NCBI GenBank assembly: GCA_023374025.1
Contig: SIJG01000051.1
Coordinates: forward strand, 106,642-170,641
Reading direction: 5' to 3'
DNA length: 64,000 bases
Origin: Heterodera schachtii
Taxonomy: Eukaryota; Nematoda; Chromadorea; Rhabditida; Heteroderidae
Below are positions 34,101 through 45,639 of this stretch, piece by piece. The notes under the pieces were generated by a model, which had not been told where the DNA came from, ran no database searches, and was given only the letters and a program-made list of their open reading frames with translations. Position 1 is the stretch's first letter; each line of letters starts with the position of its first letter. The translations under genes were made by a program, and so were the position numbers.

Positions 34101-35828
34101 GAATTAAAAATACTTTTTCAATGAAAATATTAATGACAAGAACGCATTGGACAGTGTGTTTTTGAACATTGCCCAATATTCGAATGTCCATGTCACAATA
34201 GGTAACGCGTGGAAAATTGCCGGAATCACTCCATGCTAAAAAAAATTGATTTGCATTTAATTTGACCATTTAAAATATTTTATATTTAATTACGCCGTCC
34301 GTCCAACAAATCCTGAAGTACGCCGAGACCATAATAGCGGTAATTGCTGGTTTGCAAAAACCAATTCATCAAAAACATCTGAAATTCTTAAAATAATTCT
34401 TACAATTTGTGATAATAACTTGTGCAAATTTGTTCTCGAGTATTTTTCGGGTCCTATCACGAATCTAACACCTATTTTGACTAATTTTTAAACCCTAATC
34501 CGAACTTGAATAAAAGTCGAATTCAAGTTTATTGTTTTTTGATTTTTTTTTTTTTTTTGATATAAAGAAGAGGAACTCAGAATTAGTTAAAATAAATGTC
34601 AGATGCGTGATCAGGGACCACAAAAACGGCCCGGAACAAATTTTCAATACTAGACAAACCCAAAAGGGTCCCCCTTTGGTTTTAATAATTCAAAATCGGT
34701 AACTTTGATAATAGCGCCAAAAAATAACCCATGTGCTCGAAGTTATTAATTAATTTTTCACCTGCATGCAAACATTGCTCAAAAACAACAGCTTGATGCC
34801 CATGTACAGAAAGGTCAAATAAGCCTCGTAAAAGCGCAAATTCAGCACCCGCAAAAAGCGATGGTGGTACGGGTGGAGATGGCCGTGCCCAAAACGGAAA
34901 CGGTGCCGAAACACGGAACTCAGGTGGGCCGACATGCCTTTCATGTTCGCCTCGCGCGACTCTTCATTTAAATATAAAATAAACTATAATATATATATAA
35001 ATTATTTATTTAATAATTTTAATTCCTTTTAATTTATTTTTTTAAATAAATTTTTATTTATATATTTAATCATCAATTTTCCTCACTTGGCTGAATATTT
35101 GAGCGGTCGTTAGCAAATGCAATAATTTCATTGATGCGAATGCCACTTTTTGTGTAAAGCACTCGCCATATAAGGCAAGGAGAATAAAACAGAAAGGCAC
35201 AAATTACTAAAATAAATTAAAAAATTTAATTTTAAATAAATATTTATTTACCCAAAAAGAACGGTGTCCACTGGTAATAACTGATCATGTTTCGCTTACG
35301 GTCTTCATAATCACTTGGGATTCCAGCAGTGAATGGTGCATAATAAGTGTTCATTGAAAAGCAGTAAATTTCTAAAAATATTTTAAATTCTAATTTTTAA
35401 AGAATAAATATATTCAAATTACTATTTACATAATTTATTATTGTTTTTGGGATTAAAGATAACGATTAATTTAATTGTACCTGTATATTCTTGCCAAGAA
35501 CTTTGGTATTCCGCAGGCATCCAACACTAAAAAATATTGAGAATTTAATTAGTCTATTTATTTATTTGCCCACTTCAATTGGGCGACCGCCATACATTTT
35601 TAGGCTTATCAAAACCTTAAATAATTTCGCTTTTTCCATTAAATTACGTTAATCTATTTTACCGATGTGACCAACAAAAATGTTGTTGTATAATAATAAT
35701 TAAGCCGATCAGCCATATCGTCATCGGCTTAAATGGAAATATATTTATATTTTTGCAAATTAATTAAATTCAAAATAACCTTGAGGTTGAAGAAAGGAAA
35801 GCGTGCCGACAACTTCGGAAAATACCAT
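31134..35828 (-). CDS. Innexin (gap-junction protein) with long C-terminal tail
   Basis: Fifteen in-phase exons (673 residues): 35828-35780, 35727-35663, 35615-35574, 35526-35481, 35371-35252, 35206-35087, 34961-34762, 34378-34294, 34235-34114, 34006-33903, 33859-33787, 33417-33300, 32726-32390, 32019-31629, 31283-31134. The start [16 protein letters not shown], then [30 protein letters not shown], the innexin signature [28 protein letters not shown] and [16 protein letters not shown] are textbook innexin. Four membrane segments are present. Innexins form hexameric channels between muscle or neurons. The last about 300 residues (Pro/Ala-rich, then Ser-rich) form an unusually long cytoplasmic tail; exon assignment there rests on phase and acceptor match, not homology. 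TGTTTAG lies one base before the ATG. Confidence 0.88.
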
Positions 35829-35888
35829 TCTAAACAGAAATAATGCAAAAATGGAAAGTTTATTATATTATTCGTTGTCCTCCTTACA

Positions 35889-36087
35889 ATGAAAGCCCTA
35901 TTTTTTTTGATAATTTTATTTACAAATATTAATATTGGAATTTGGGTGAGTTTTTTAATAATTTATGGTGAAAATTATATATTTTAAGCCTTAATTTCCA
36001 CTTTGGTCGCGGGATACGCAGAAGGGGTTGGAAATAATTCCGGAATTTTTGAGTCCAATGGACCACTTTCGAAAAAAACCCAAATAA
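35889..36087 (+). CDS. Possible short secreted peptide
   Basis: Exon 35889-35945 encodes a signal peptide (MKALFFLIILFTNINIGIW) and ends at a good GTGAGT donor. Exon 36022-36087, after TACGCAG, would add KGLEIIPEFLSPMDHFRKKP and a final Lys, giving 40 residues. No family recognised. The start codon is only 60 bases from the innexin start on the other strand. A nearer acceptor (TTTAAG) gives an immediate stop. An open frame at 36129-36332 might belong to a longer form but I could not join it. Confidence 0.35.
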
Positions 36088-37989
36088 AAGTGAAATTTTC
36101 AAAATAATTTTTATTAATTTACCGCATTATGAAGAAAGCCAGGCTGGATTTGTTGAAGAATAAATCTACGACAAAGTTTGATCTGCCGCCAGTCTTATGG
36201 CGGCGAAATGCGCCTTTTTTGGCACCACTTTTCTGCACATTTCTCAACCTTTTCTTTGTGTTCACCCCTCTTCCGATTAAGCCTCGTCGTCCTCCAATTT
36301 TGAAAAGTGAAAACTTTTGGAGGGAAAAATAAATTCAGCGAAAAATTTGCAGAAATTCGGAAAAATAATTAAAGCATTAATAATGTACATAAAAATTTGT
36401 CAAATTTTGTACAATTAATTGATTTGCTGTTCAGACGACGACGATTCTTTTATGAGGGCGGCAGGTGAACAAAAGAAAAGATTGGATTTGCCTTATGGGA
36501 GAAGAGAATCTTTTATTTGATTTGCCTTTTCATAATTTAGCCAGGCTTTCTTCGACAAAATCCAAAATTTTATTTGATAAAAAGTGAAAATTAATTTAAA
36601 TTAAAGGTGCTGGGTCGTTTTACTCAAAAAACCATCAAATGGAAAATGTTTGACAAAATATTATTCATAACCTTACTCAGGAGTAACCAAATTATTAATA
36701 CTTAATATCATTTGATAGCTTTAAGTGTTCTTTATTCACCTACAATATTTCAAAAAATTACCTTAACTTTCAGAAAATTTATGACAAGAGGAACGCAAAA
36801 ATAAAACTTTTCGAACTTTTTTTGTCATAACTTTTTGGAAACTTAATGAATTTTTTTAAATTCAGTAAGATATGTAATAGAGAATATTTAGGGAAATCGA
36901 ATGATATCTCTGAATTAACATATAATTCACCAAATTAAATAATCAGCTATTATAAATATTAAGTACCTTTCTGCCAAATCCTCTACGATGTGGGCGATGT
37001 TAAAATTCTTTAAAAAAAAATCCAGAAGGAATTTTGCGAAACAATTCAGATGAAATTATAATTTTTGGAATAATTATAATTAAAAGTAAATTAAAATAAA
37101 TTTGGACTTTTAAATTGTAAATGATATTTTATAAATGGTAATCATTGACATTTTTTGATTGTTTATCCGTACTTTTGCCAAATTTAGTTCTGTTTTGAGA
37201 ATGTGTGTCAATCTTAGCAGCATTATTATTTCTCCATCAGCCGGGCCATTTTCCGAATATTTATTTATTTATTTTTGAGACGATTTTATGGACCTTTCAT
37301 TATCTTCGGATTTGCCTTTTTGTGGTCATAATTTTCACATATTTTCGCTCATATTTGCACTTCATAAATGTGAAGAGTAATAAAAAACCCATAAAATTGT
37401 GTGCCAGACGAAATGATCGCAACGCAACGAACGGCGCATTTAAACTCAAAAAAGCAAACAAATAATTTTAAAATTATGAAGCTGGGACAAACAAAAACAT
37501 TACTTTGATTATATTTTAAATTTATTTTCTTTGATTTTCAGACAAGGAGATTAGGGTTTTCTTTTAATTTTAATATAGTAAATAGGGCTGCAAATTATAT
37601 GCAAGAAAAATCGCAAAAAATGTACATAAATATTTAAAAAAATCCCATGTAAGAATTAGGTACAAAAATCCCCGAAATATATAAACAAAATATATAAATA
37701 AAATGTTGTTTTAGAGAAAAATTTTTTCAAAAAGCAAGAAAATTGTTAGTTTTTTTGACAACAAACATTCTCCCAATAAAATGAAAAAGCAAAAATTTTT
37801 CGTGCTTAATCCGGCGTAAAGCATATCCGATTGTCAACCAAAATGTTTTTTGTATGCCGAAAAAGAACGCTTAACTTCGCATGAAATGGATGAAATCAGA
37901 AACATATGGAAATGAAAAGAAAAGACTACAAAATGATCAGCAGAAGAGCCCGGCCCGAGTTTTGATGAAACAAAAAAAAAAAGAATTTT
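36088..37989. other. Gene-poor AT-rich region
   Basis: It contains an unassigned frame at 36129-36332 (basic, Pro-containing). A dispersed-repeat copy at about 36600-36900 has the string CATAACTTTTTGG. Near 37580-37850 is a hAT-like relic starting TAGGGCTGCAAATT with GTACATAAA-type repeats. No gene I can support. Confidence 0.45.
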
Positions 37990-39585
37990 TCAAGAAAATG
38001 GCGACGAATCGAAGACGCCAAATCGGTATTTAAATTCTCCTTCCATTGTTTCTCTTTCGGCATATTTCGCTTTTTCCAATTTCGACTTTTCCTCCCTTAC
38101 TTTTCCGTTTACTTTTTGGCACATTTCACTCATTTTTTTCTCAAATTCTTTTTTAAATTTTCCAATTTCCGTTGGCTCATTAATTTTTTCCATCTTTCGT
38201 TTTTTGCCTTTTCTCTCTGAGTTTTCCGCATTTTCTTCTTCCTCTTCACTTCCATAATTCAGTTCCTCCTCATTTAGCAATTCGATCCTCCAAAGGTCGT
38301 TTTGAAAATTTTTCGAAATTTCATTCAGTTTTTTGATCATATCGTTTAAACTATATGGATAATTGTCAGCGAAAATTGGCTTCACCACTGGCGGCAATTG
38401 TTTCGATGCCTCCGAACTTTTAGCTGAATAAATTTAAAAAAATCTTTAAAAAACCTTAAAAATGACAAACCCTCAAAATAAAGCCTATAGAAATATGCGT
38501 GCAAAATTTGCACAAGTTTTTTGTTTTTTTGACATTTTTTCCGTTTATATTCCTTCCCAATTTTGGCAGAGTGCCAATTCTTTCTCATTAAATGCATAAG
38601 GCAAAGATTGGACTCAAATTTTTGCATCAATCGCTCTGGAATATTGTTGGAAAAGTTCTCAGAATTTGTAGCCTGTCTTTTCACAAATTCACAAAATAAG
38701 GCATCTTCAATCTAAATTTGCATCAATTAAATTTTTAAATTGAATAATTTGCTCACCCACGCCAAAGAATCATTGAATTTTGGGCCCAAAATTATCAAAT
38801 GCTTGTTCTTTTCTATTTCAATGGCTTCATTTTGTTCGGCTTTTCTGAGCATTTCCTTCAAATTCTCTTCAAATTTTTTTTCATAAATTTTTCGTATTAT
38901 TCCTTCAACAATTTCATTTGTTTGGCATTCATTCGCTGTGTCAATTGCCAATTGCAAAATGATTTCATCAAATGGCACTTTTTGTTTGAAAATTGGCACT
39001 TTCTGTTCGTCATAATAATTCAATCTGTCCTCATTCAGCAATTTTGGTTCAAATTGTTCAATGAACAAATTCTTTAATTTATATCCATATTTATTACTAA
39101 TTTCTAAATTGAAATAAAACTGCGAAATTTTCATCAGACAATTCACCACATAAATTAATGGGCCTTTAATTTCCCGATATTTTTTAAATGCGAATTTTGG
39201 CTTCACTGTGCGAATTCGGACGTATTCTCGAAACAAATATTCGTACACAATGTCCAAATATTTGCGATATTTTTGGCATTCTCCGCGTTCAAATTCTTCA
39301 AATTTGTCCCAAATTTTATTGCATTTCCAATTCTCTCTCATAAAATACACAATGCCAAGGTGTGCCCCGTATTTTTGCGCCGAATATTTACTGATTTTAA
39401 TTTTATTATCTCTTCTCATAAATGCAATTAGCATATCTTCCTCAGTCTATTAAATTTAAATGGGAATTTTGCAAGTTAATTACTCCCGCCGGCCAAAAAC
39501 TCACCGAGCATGTTTCAGTTGAAGTTGGAATTAATGAATAAAGGATAATAGCGATAAAATAATTAGCAAACGCAGCAAAATGCAT
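37990..39585 (-). CDS. Secreted orphan protein with two diverged modules
   Basis: Four in-phase exons, 39585-39505, 39446-38757, 38711-38471, 38423-37990, give 481 residues. Exon 1 is a signal peptide (MHFAAFANYFIAIILYSLIP). Exon 2 (residues 28-257) and exons 3+4 (258-481) are two diverged copies of one module. Matching blocks in order are MRENWKCNKIW / MRKNWHSAKIG, a CQKYRK / CQKNKK block, VKPKFAFKKY / VKPIFADNYP, and LLNEDRLNYY / LLNEEELNYG. Each module ends in a charged helical region. Module 2 contains a basic patch (KGKKRKM) that could serve as a nuclear signal after delivery into a host cell. No cysteine-rich fold or known domain is recognised. The large first-module exon has no intron where module 2 has one. 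Candidate novel secreted family; function unknown. Confidence 0.75.
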
Positions 39586-40801
39586 GACTTCTAATTAATT
39601 CTTTTTTGTTAAAATGTCAGAAAAATAAAAAAATTTTTAGGTGAATATTAATTCAATTTAAAAGCAATTTATTATTTTTATTTGTAAAATTTTCAATTTA
39701 TCATGTGAGCTGGAGAATCGTGGCAACTACAGCCAGCAAACAAATGCCAAAATTGACGCGCATTTACAGTGAATTGATTTTTCAAAATTATACAAATATT
39801 AAAAAGTGAAAAATGCATTGGTATTATTTGTTGACAAATTATAAAGTATTTGAATGAATTTTATTATAAAAAATTATTTTATTTCTCTCAATGCATTTAA
39901 AACTAGGGCTGCGATTTTTAGGCAAATGCCTAATGCGCGCTTGATACGCTTTTATGCTTAGTGTGCCTATTTCTCGCAGCATTACTTATAACTATAAAAA
40001 TGAAGTGAAACATAATTAAAATTATTCCATTCATTTCAAAATTTATTATTGTGTAAAAATTTAACAGAACTTTAGGGTTAAATAGAAATTTGAAATGTTA
40101 ATGAAATTTAATAAAAATTCAGAAAATAAGACAATTTTTTAGGGGGATTAATTTAATTGAAAAACAATCTATGTAACTATTTATTAAACAAATGAATTTC
40201 TTTATTAAAAAACAAGTAACGTATGTGAGTTGGGGAATCAGGGCGATTGTGGCCAGAAAGAAAATACCAAAACTGACGCATTTACAACGCCAGTGAATTT
40301 GCCAAATTAATACAAATATTGAAAATTGAGAAATGCATTGATATTATTGTTAATATTAAAAAAAAGTATTTTTTTAATTTTATTATAATAAATTATTATT
40401 TTTCAATGCACTTAAAGAATATGTATAAATATGCTAATGAAAGAATAATTAAATTTCTTTTAATATTTTTCAGAGCAAAAAGTTTAAACATTTGCTGAAA
40501 AAATGGAAAAGATATAAAAATTTATGTAACGAAGAAACAAAATCAAAAACTTTAAGTCGTGAAATTGCAACAACTTGCGAGAAAATTCATTCTGGCCAAA
40601 ACAGAAAAAATATGAATAAAATTCAGCCCTTATTTATTTCATAATGCGGGGGAATTGATATGGGGGGGGGAACGTAGTGCACCCCGTATTTTTTTTACAA
40701 AAATTCAAATTCTTATGATAATTTTGCACCGGTAATTATTCAAATTAGTGAAATTTTTTCACATTTCTTTGATTTTCTTTACAAAAATTCGAATTTCATT
40801 T
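39586..40801. other. Spacer with a near-duplicate segment
   Basis: Segments at about 39660-39850 and 40170-40350 are similar (GTGAGCTGG / GTGAGTTGG, GCCAAAATTGACGCG / CCAAAACTGACGC, TTATACAAATATT / TAATACAAATATT). Between them lies a hAT-like relic starting TAGGGCTGCGATTTTTAGGC at 39904. No gene I can support. Confidence 0.5.
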
Positions 40802-42467
40802 TCATGGTCTGTCTCCCCAAGCGGAGGCCAATTGTTTAAAGTACGCATCTTTGTCCTCATTTTCTTGCTGAATTCGTTCGCCAAATGGCCTTCCGTCGGT
40901 GTCCAATGGTTGTGCCTTTTCTTCGTATGGCGAAACGGCGGAAGAATTTCTCAACGATTTTTTAATGATCGCTAATGACGCCTTGGCTTTTCTGTTCAGC
41001 AATGGATGATAACTGAATAATTTTTTGATAGATTTTGTAAATCAATACAATTATCAAACCTTGCAAAATACAAAATACAATGAAAAAATTTGAAATTTTT
41101 TATTAGGAAATAATCTGGGATTTTTCCTAGATTTTTGTCCAGTAGGTCCAGTCAGTTTGTAAATCCGAGTCCAGGCATGAAAAATTATTGCGGCGATTAT
41201 TGGCACCGCCGGATTTACATTAAATGCACTTTTATCTTATTTTACCATTTAAAGTCACATGGGCCGACCGACTTACGACTAATTAATTATCACAGAGTAA
41301 TTAGGAACCATTAACAATCGAAACTGACCAAAGCATTGCAACGGGAAGAGCAAGGCCATTGAAAGCATGTGCAAGAAATAAAAACCCCAAAAATAACAAC
41401 ATATTTTCGGCCTTTGTTATAATTCCGAATTGGAAATTCATTGTCATAACAAATGTAATAAAAACGGTGATAAAATGGCACAAAAAATTTGGTGCCAATT
41501 GTCGACCCGTCCGAATATTTTCATTTAACTAAAATTAATTAATTTGTAGGGAAAAAAGCGATATACAATAAAATTTGCTTATAGGAATGAGCTATTATTG
41601 GAAAAAAAATTTAATAAAAAGTAATTTTTATTTTATTTTACCTGGTATCGAACAGATAGTTGTTGATTTTTCCCATTGCCATGACGTAAATCAAATAATT
41701 TTTTGTTAAATTTTTTAATCATTGAAAAAATCTTTAAAAGAATTATTAAACAAAAATTCTTTTAAATTTTAACTTACAAAAATTTCTATTAAACTGGCAA
41801 TCATTGCTCCGATGTAAAGACCCACAGAAATATTTGTTAATGAAAACAATGAATCCAAAACAAGCGCGTGATAAATTGTTAGTGCCAAACAAAGGATGAT
41901 CTTTAAAAGCTGATAATTAATTGATCTATTAAGAACTAAGAAATTAATAAATAGTTCTTAATTAATTCATATCAACGTTATTTACTCATCGATGAAAAAA
42001 CACAAAAATTAAATTAATTAAAATAAAAAACAATATTTTACCGTAATGGACAGCCAAACCACCGTAAATGCCCAACTTCTGTAGCTCTCGTAAGTGTCCA
42101 CATAAACAGTTGCACATATTCGCTCAACAATCAGCACATGGCCTGCCATGTTGTTGAATGTAAATGCAGCAGTCGATGCGCCAGAAATAAATTTTGGCAC
42201 CGACAAAAAATGATTTTTTGCAACGAAAATTTGGTCAATTAACACAAAGGCACGTGGCCACAGATTCATCATTGTGCCAAACAGTTGGGCCAACAGAATG
42301 CCCTTAAGATTTCTGTGCAGAATGGACGTTTTGTACACAATTGAGGAGCAAAATGCCATAATGGGAATTGTCGGAATGAGTGTGCCAAGTTCCAAAAATG
42401 CCATGGCATAAACAGCGAAATTGGCAGTGCCGCTGATTTTGGTGCCATTGAAATATGATTCAGCCAT
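40802..42467 (-). CDS. Nematode seven-TM chemoreceptor, Sre/Srb-like
   Basis: Exons 42467-42042, 41900-41778, 41736-41641 (approximate borders), 41528 to about 41314, and 41012-40802. The first exon has three membrane segments, the loop ILHRNLKGILL and VERICATVYVDTYESY. Then come two more segments, the loop LSVRYQ-LNENIRTGRQL that is characteristic of the Sra/Srb/Sre receptor group, two final segments and a tail YHPLLNRKAK followed by acidic residues. The join between the fourth and fifth exons is unresolved: I found no GT donor in the phase the last exon needs, so a small exon may be missing or the splice is non-canonical. TTTTCAG about 37 bases before the ATG is a likely leader acceptor. 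Ligand unknown. Confidence 0.75.
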
Positions 42468-42504
42468 TTGTAAGAAAATTGAATATTTTTGTCGGACAAT
42501 TCGC

Positions 42505-45500
42505 CTGAAAATAATTTTAGATAATGAGCTAGAAAATGATTAAAGAGGATTAAAAAAAGTAAATTTTGGAAATTGAAAAAAAATATTTTCAAAAAATAAA
42601 AAAAGTTAGAAAAAATTGTTTATCCAAATTTAAATCATAGCTCAAAGGAAAATTCAAACACGAACGAAAAGCTAACAGAAAATAAGAGGATTTTATCTTT
42701 CAGACTAACCCTTTATTTTCTGTATTGTACATTTAAAAAAAGTAAAGCCAAACTTTCAATTAAGAATAATAATTTAATTTAAGGCCAAACTGTCAATTAA
42801 GAATAAAATTAATTATATTTGTTTTGGATAATTATGAATTTAGCCAAACTGTCATTATAACAATATTATTTGTGCTTTTTGATAATTATGAAATAATTTT
42901 TAAAGCCAAACTGTCAATTAAAATAATTTATTTGGTCTTTCCTTCACAAATGCAAATGAATTATAATAAAATTTCTTTTGTGTAGGCCAACACAAATAGA
43001 AGAAATTTTTTTTGGAAAAAAAGTCTTTGTTATGTAATTGAAAATTCATTATTTTAATTAAGCACAATTTAAGTCCAAATTTAGAAATTTTATAGAAATT
43101 TTCAAAATACGCTCCTAAAAATTGACTTTCCATTAAAAAAGTTTCATCTATAAAATTTAAAATTATTAAAAAATTTTTGCAAATAATTCCTTTTCTGAAC
43201 CAAAATTTAAAAAATAAACAATAATAATTTGAAAAATTTTTGATTATTATAAGATTATTTGTTTTTTATATGAAATAAAATTGATAATGGACTGAAAACT
43301 AATAATTTAAAACACCAGAAAAAAATTATATTATCAATTTATATTTTAAAATTGGAATTTTATGTAATATTACAGGCCTATTTTCAAGGTTTTTATTTTT
43401 TGAGCCTAAAACATAAAAAAATTTTAAAAAACCTATTTTGACCTATTTACGCGCTTTGGCTAAAATTTCTCAACAAGCAATAAAACGAAAATAACACCCA
43501 TAAGAATCGTCCTAAAATTTTTAAAAATCTACCTTTAACAAATGAAAAATTTTCTCAAAAACCAATCTCCCAAAATTTATTTATTTATTTAGATTTGTAC
43601 AGGACCGGGAATTTTTTCCAAGAAAAAAAATTCAAATTTTCATTATTTCAAGTGAACAATATTACAAAATTAAATTTTTCTTTTGTTTTTTATTTTATAA
43701 AACCCAAAAGTTAAAGCAAAAATAAATTATAATATAACCTATTGCCTGTCAGCACCGCCGTAAAAAATCTTAGAACTTTTAATAACATTTGTTGATGGAA
43801 ATTTATCCCAAAACTCGCCAAACTTAGGGATTTTGTTCGATTTTTTTTTAATTATTGAAAATGTTGTAGCCCAGAGAGTGCAGGGACTGTCCCAGGGTTT
43901 TCCTTGGAAAAATTAAATTAGATTAATCTTCCTATCAAATTAGTTCAAATTCGTAGGAAAAGCGCAGCATTTTACTATAATTAAGAATTCATTTTCAGCT
44001 GCTTCTGTTTGAGCAAGAAAATAATTAAAATAAGGGAGGGGGCTATTTATTCAATGCAGAAAATGAGTAATGCTTCAAAAAAAAGAAAGCTGTTCTGAGT
44101 TTTTTGAATTTTAATGTTGGAAATTTTAGGGTCGTAAAGTGGCACTCGAAGTTTGCCCCATTTAACTGGAATTTAGAATTTTCTGGAAAAAAGTAAATTA
44201 AAATGTATGTATTTAATATTAAAAAATCAAATGTTTTTTGAAAATGTTATAATTGAAAAAAATGAATGAATGGGTCTGTGCTATTTTGTTTATTTAATAA
44301 TAAAGAATTCATTCTTTATTATTTTTAAATTTTTTATTCATTAAATAATCATTTTTTATTTACACATAAAATTTAAAAAAAATTAAGTTTAATATAACTT
44401 TCACAAAATCTCAGATTTTTTGCCGTGTTTAAACTTAAAGAATCTAATTGAAAATTTTTAGAACTTGGCATACGCAAAATCATGCTAAATGTTCGTCAAA
44501 AAGCATCAAATGAAATTTTTCATATAATTTTGCTCAAAAGCAATCAAATTTAAAACCATGATCTCATTCGATAGCCAAAGTTTTCTCTATTATCCTACCA
44601 AAATAATAAATTTTTTGTTAAGTTTCCGAAAAAGTTGTGGCAAAAAATGTTCGAAAAGAATGGTTTTTTGAGTTCCTCTAGTCATAACTTTTTTGAACTA
44701 ATGGGGCTTACGAAAGATGTCAATATTTTAAAATTTAGTTCATTTTAGGCTAAGTTATGGGGAATTTTCTATCAAAAATTTTCCATTTGAGTTTTGACTA
44801 ACGCCCATTTTGATGGCCTTTGACTAATGTCCCATCATCGCAAAATCCACCCAAATGTATTTAGCCTAATCCAAGTGCATCCAAATTCAAATAGTAAACA
44901 CTGAACTTTATATACTTAATTTCTTAGTTAATATTATGCCAAATGGGAAAACTTACACCAAAACCAAGGATTTTGGAAAATTTTCAGCATACCCAAAAAT
45001 TGCTCGAAAATTCCAGCTAAAAAGCTAAAAACATGTTGAAATATTGTGACCTTTTTCGATGCAATATTTAAGCAAGAATTGAGTAAATCCATTCTTAAAT
45101 ACGAATATTTTTGCATATTTTAATTTAAATGGGCCATCATTGGCGGCAAAAGATAATTAAACTTAGAGAACAGCAGAAGTGATGGAGAACAAAAACAAAT
45201 TAATTGTAATAATATATTCAAATAACAACACATTCATAATTAAGGCTCCAATTTTTAGGTTTTTGCCTATTTTTCATTTTTTAGCACCTATTTTTGGGTT
45301 TTTTACAGCCTAAAGCCTACCTATTGGCGTTTTTAGAGCCTAAAAATTGGAGCCCTATTCATAAAAAATTACGACAGAATTTTGCAATAGCGCAAAATTA
45401 TTTGGAGATTAGGTAAGAGTTACAAAAATTCACTTAAGTCTTTTCCAGTCTTTCTTCCATAAAATTCCTAGTCACCAAAATGCTAATTGGAGCTGCTGGG

Positions 45501-45639
45501 AATCTGTATAAAATGATTGAGATTTACACATATTTATTTATTTCGCATTAAATTTTATATGCATACAGTTGTTTATTGGCGATTATTAATGCGTGATTAA
45601 TTAGTCATTTATGGATCGGAATATTGCATAGTTTTTTCT
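42505..45639. other. Gene-free repeat-rich region
   Basis: It holds four spaced copies of GCCAAACTGTCA(A)TTAA at about 42745-42925 (period roughly 40-60) and AT-rich DNA to 44450. A dispersed-repeat copy spans about 44480-44840 (CATAACTTTTTTG, TTGCTCAAAAG). A small hAT-like MITE is at 45241-45357. No gene seen on either strand. Confidence 0.5.
45241..45357. mobile_element. Small hAT-like MITE
   Basis: 117 bp with ends TAAGGCTCCAATTTTTAGG and, inverted, TAGGGCTCCAATTTTTAGG. Flanks TTCATAAT and TTCATAAA differ at one base. The interior has TAGCACCTATTTTT-type strings like those in the kinase-gene intron near 16750. Confidence 0.75.

Noticed and set aside
37205..37465. + strand 86-codon frame with a hydrophobic segment
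   Set aside because: The frame opens at a non-ATG codon, has no splice context and no recognisable family; AT-rich chance frame is more likely.
39700..40300. Two similar 20-codon signal-peptide-like frames on the minus strand
   Set aside because: Very short, no donor site or downstream exon found, and the second copy is out of frame; kept only as a note on the duplicated segment.
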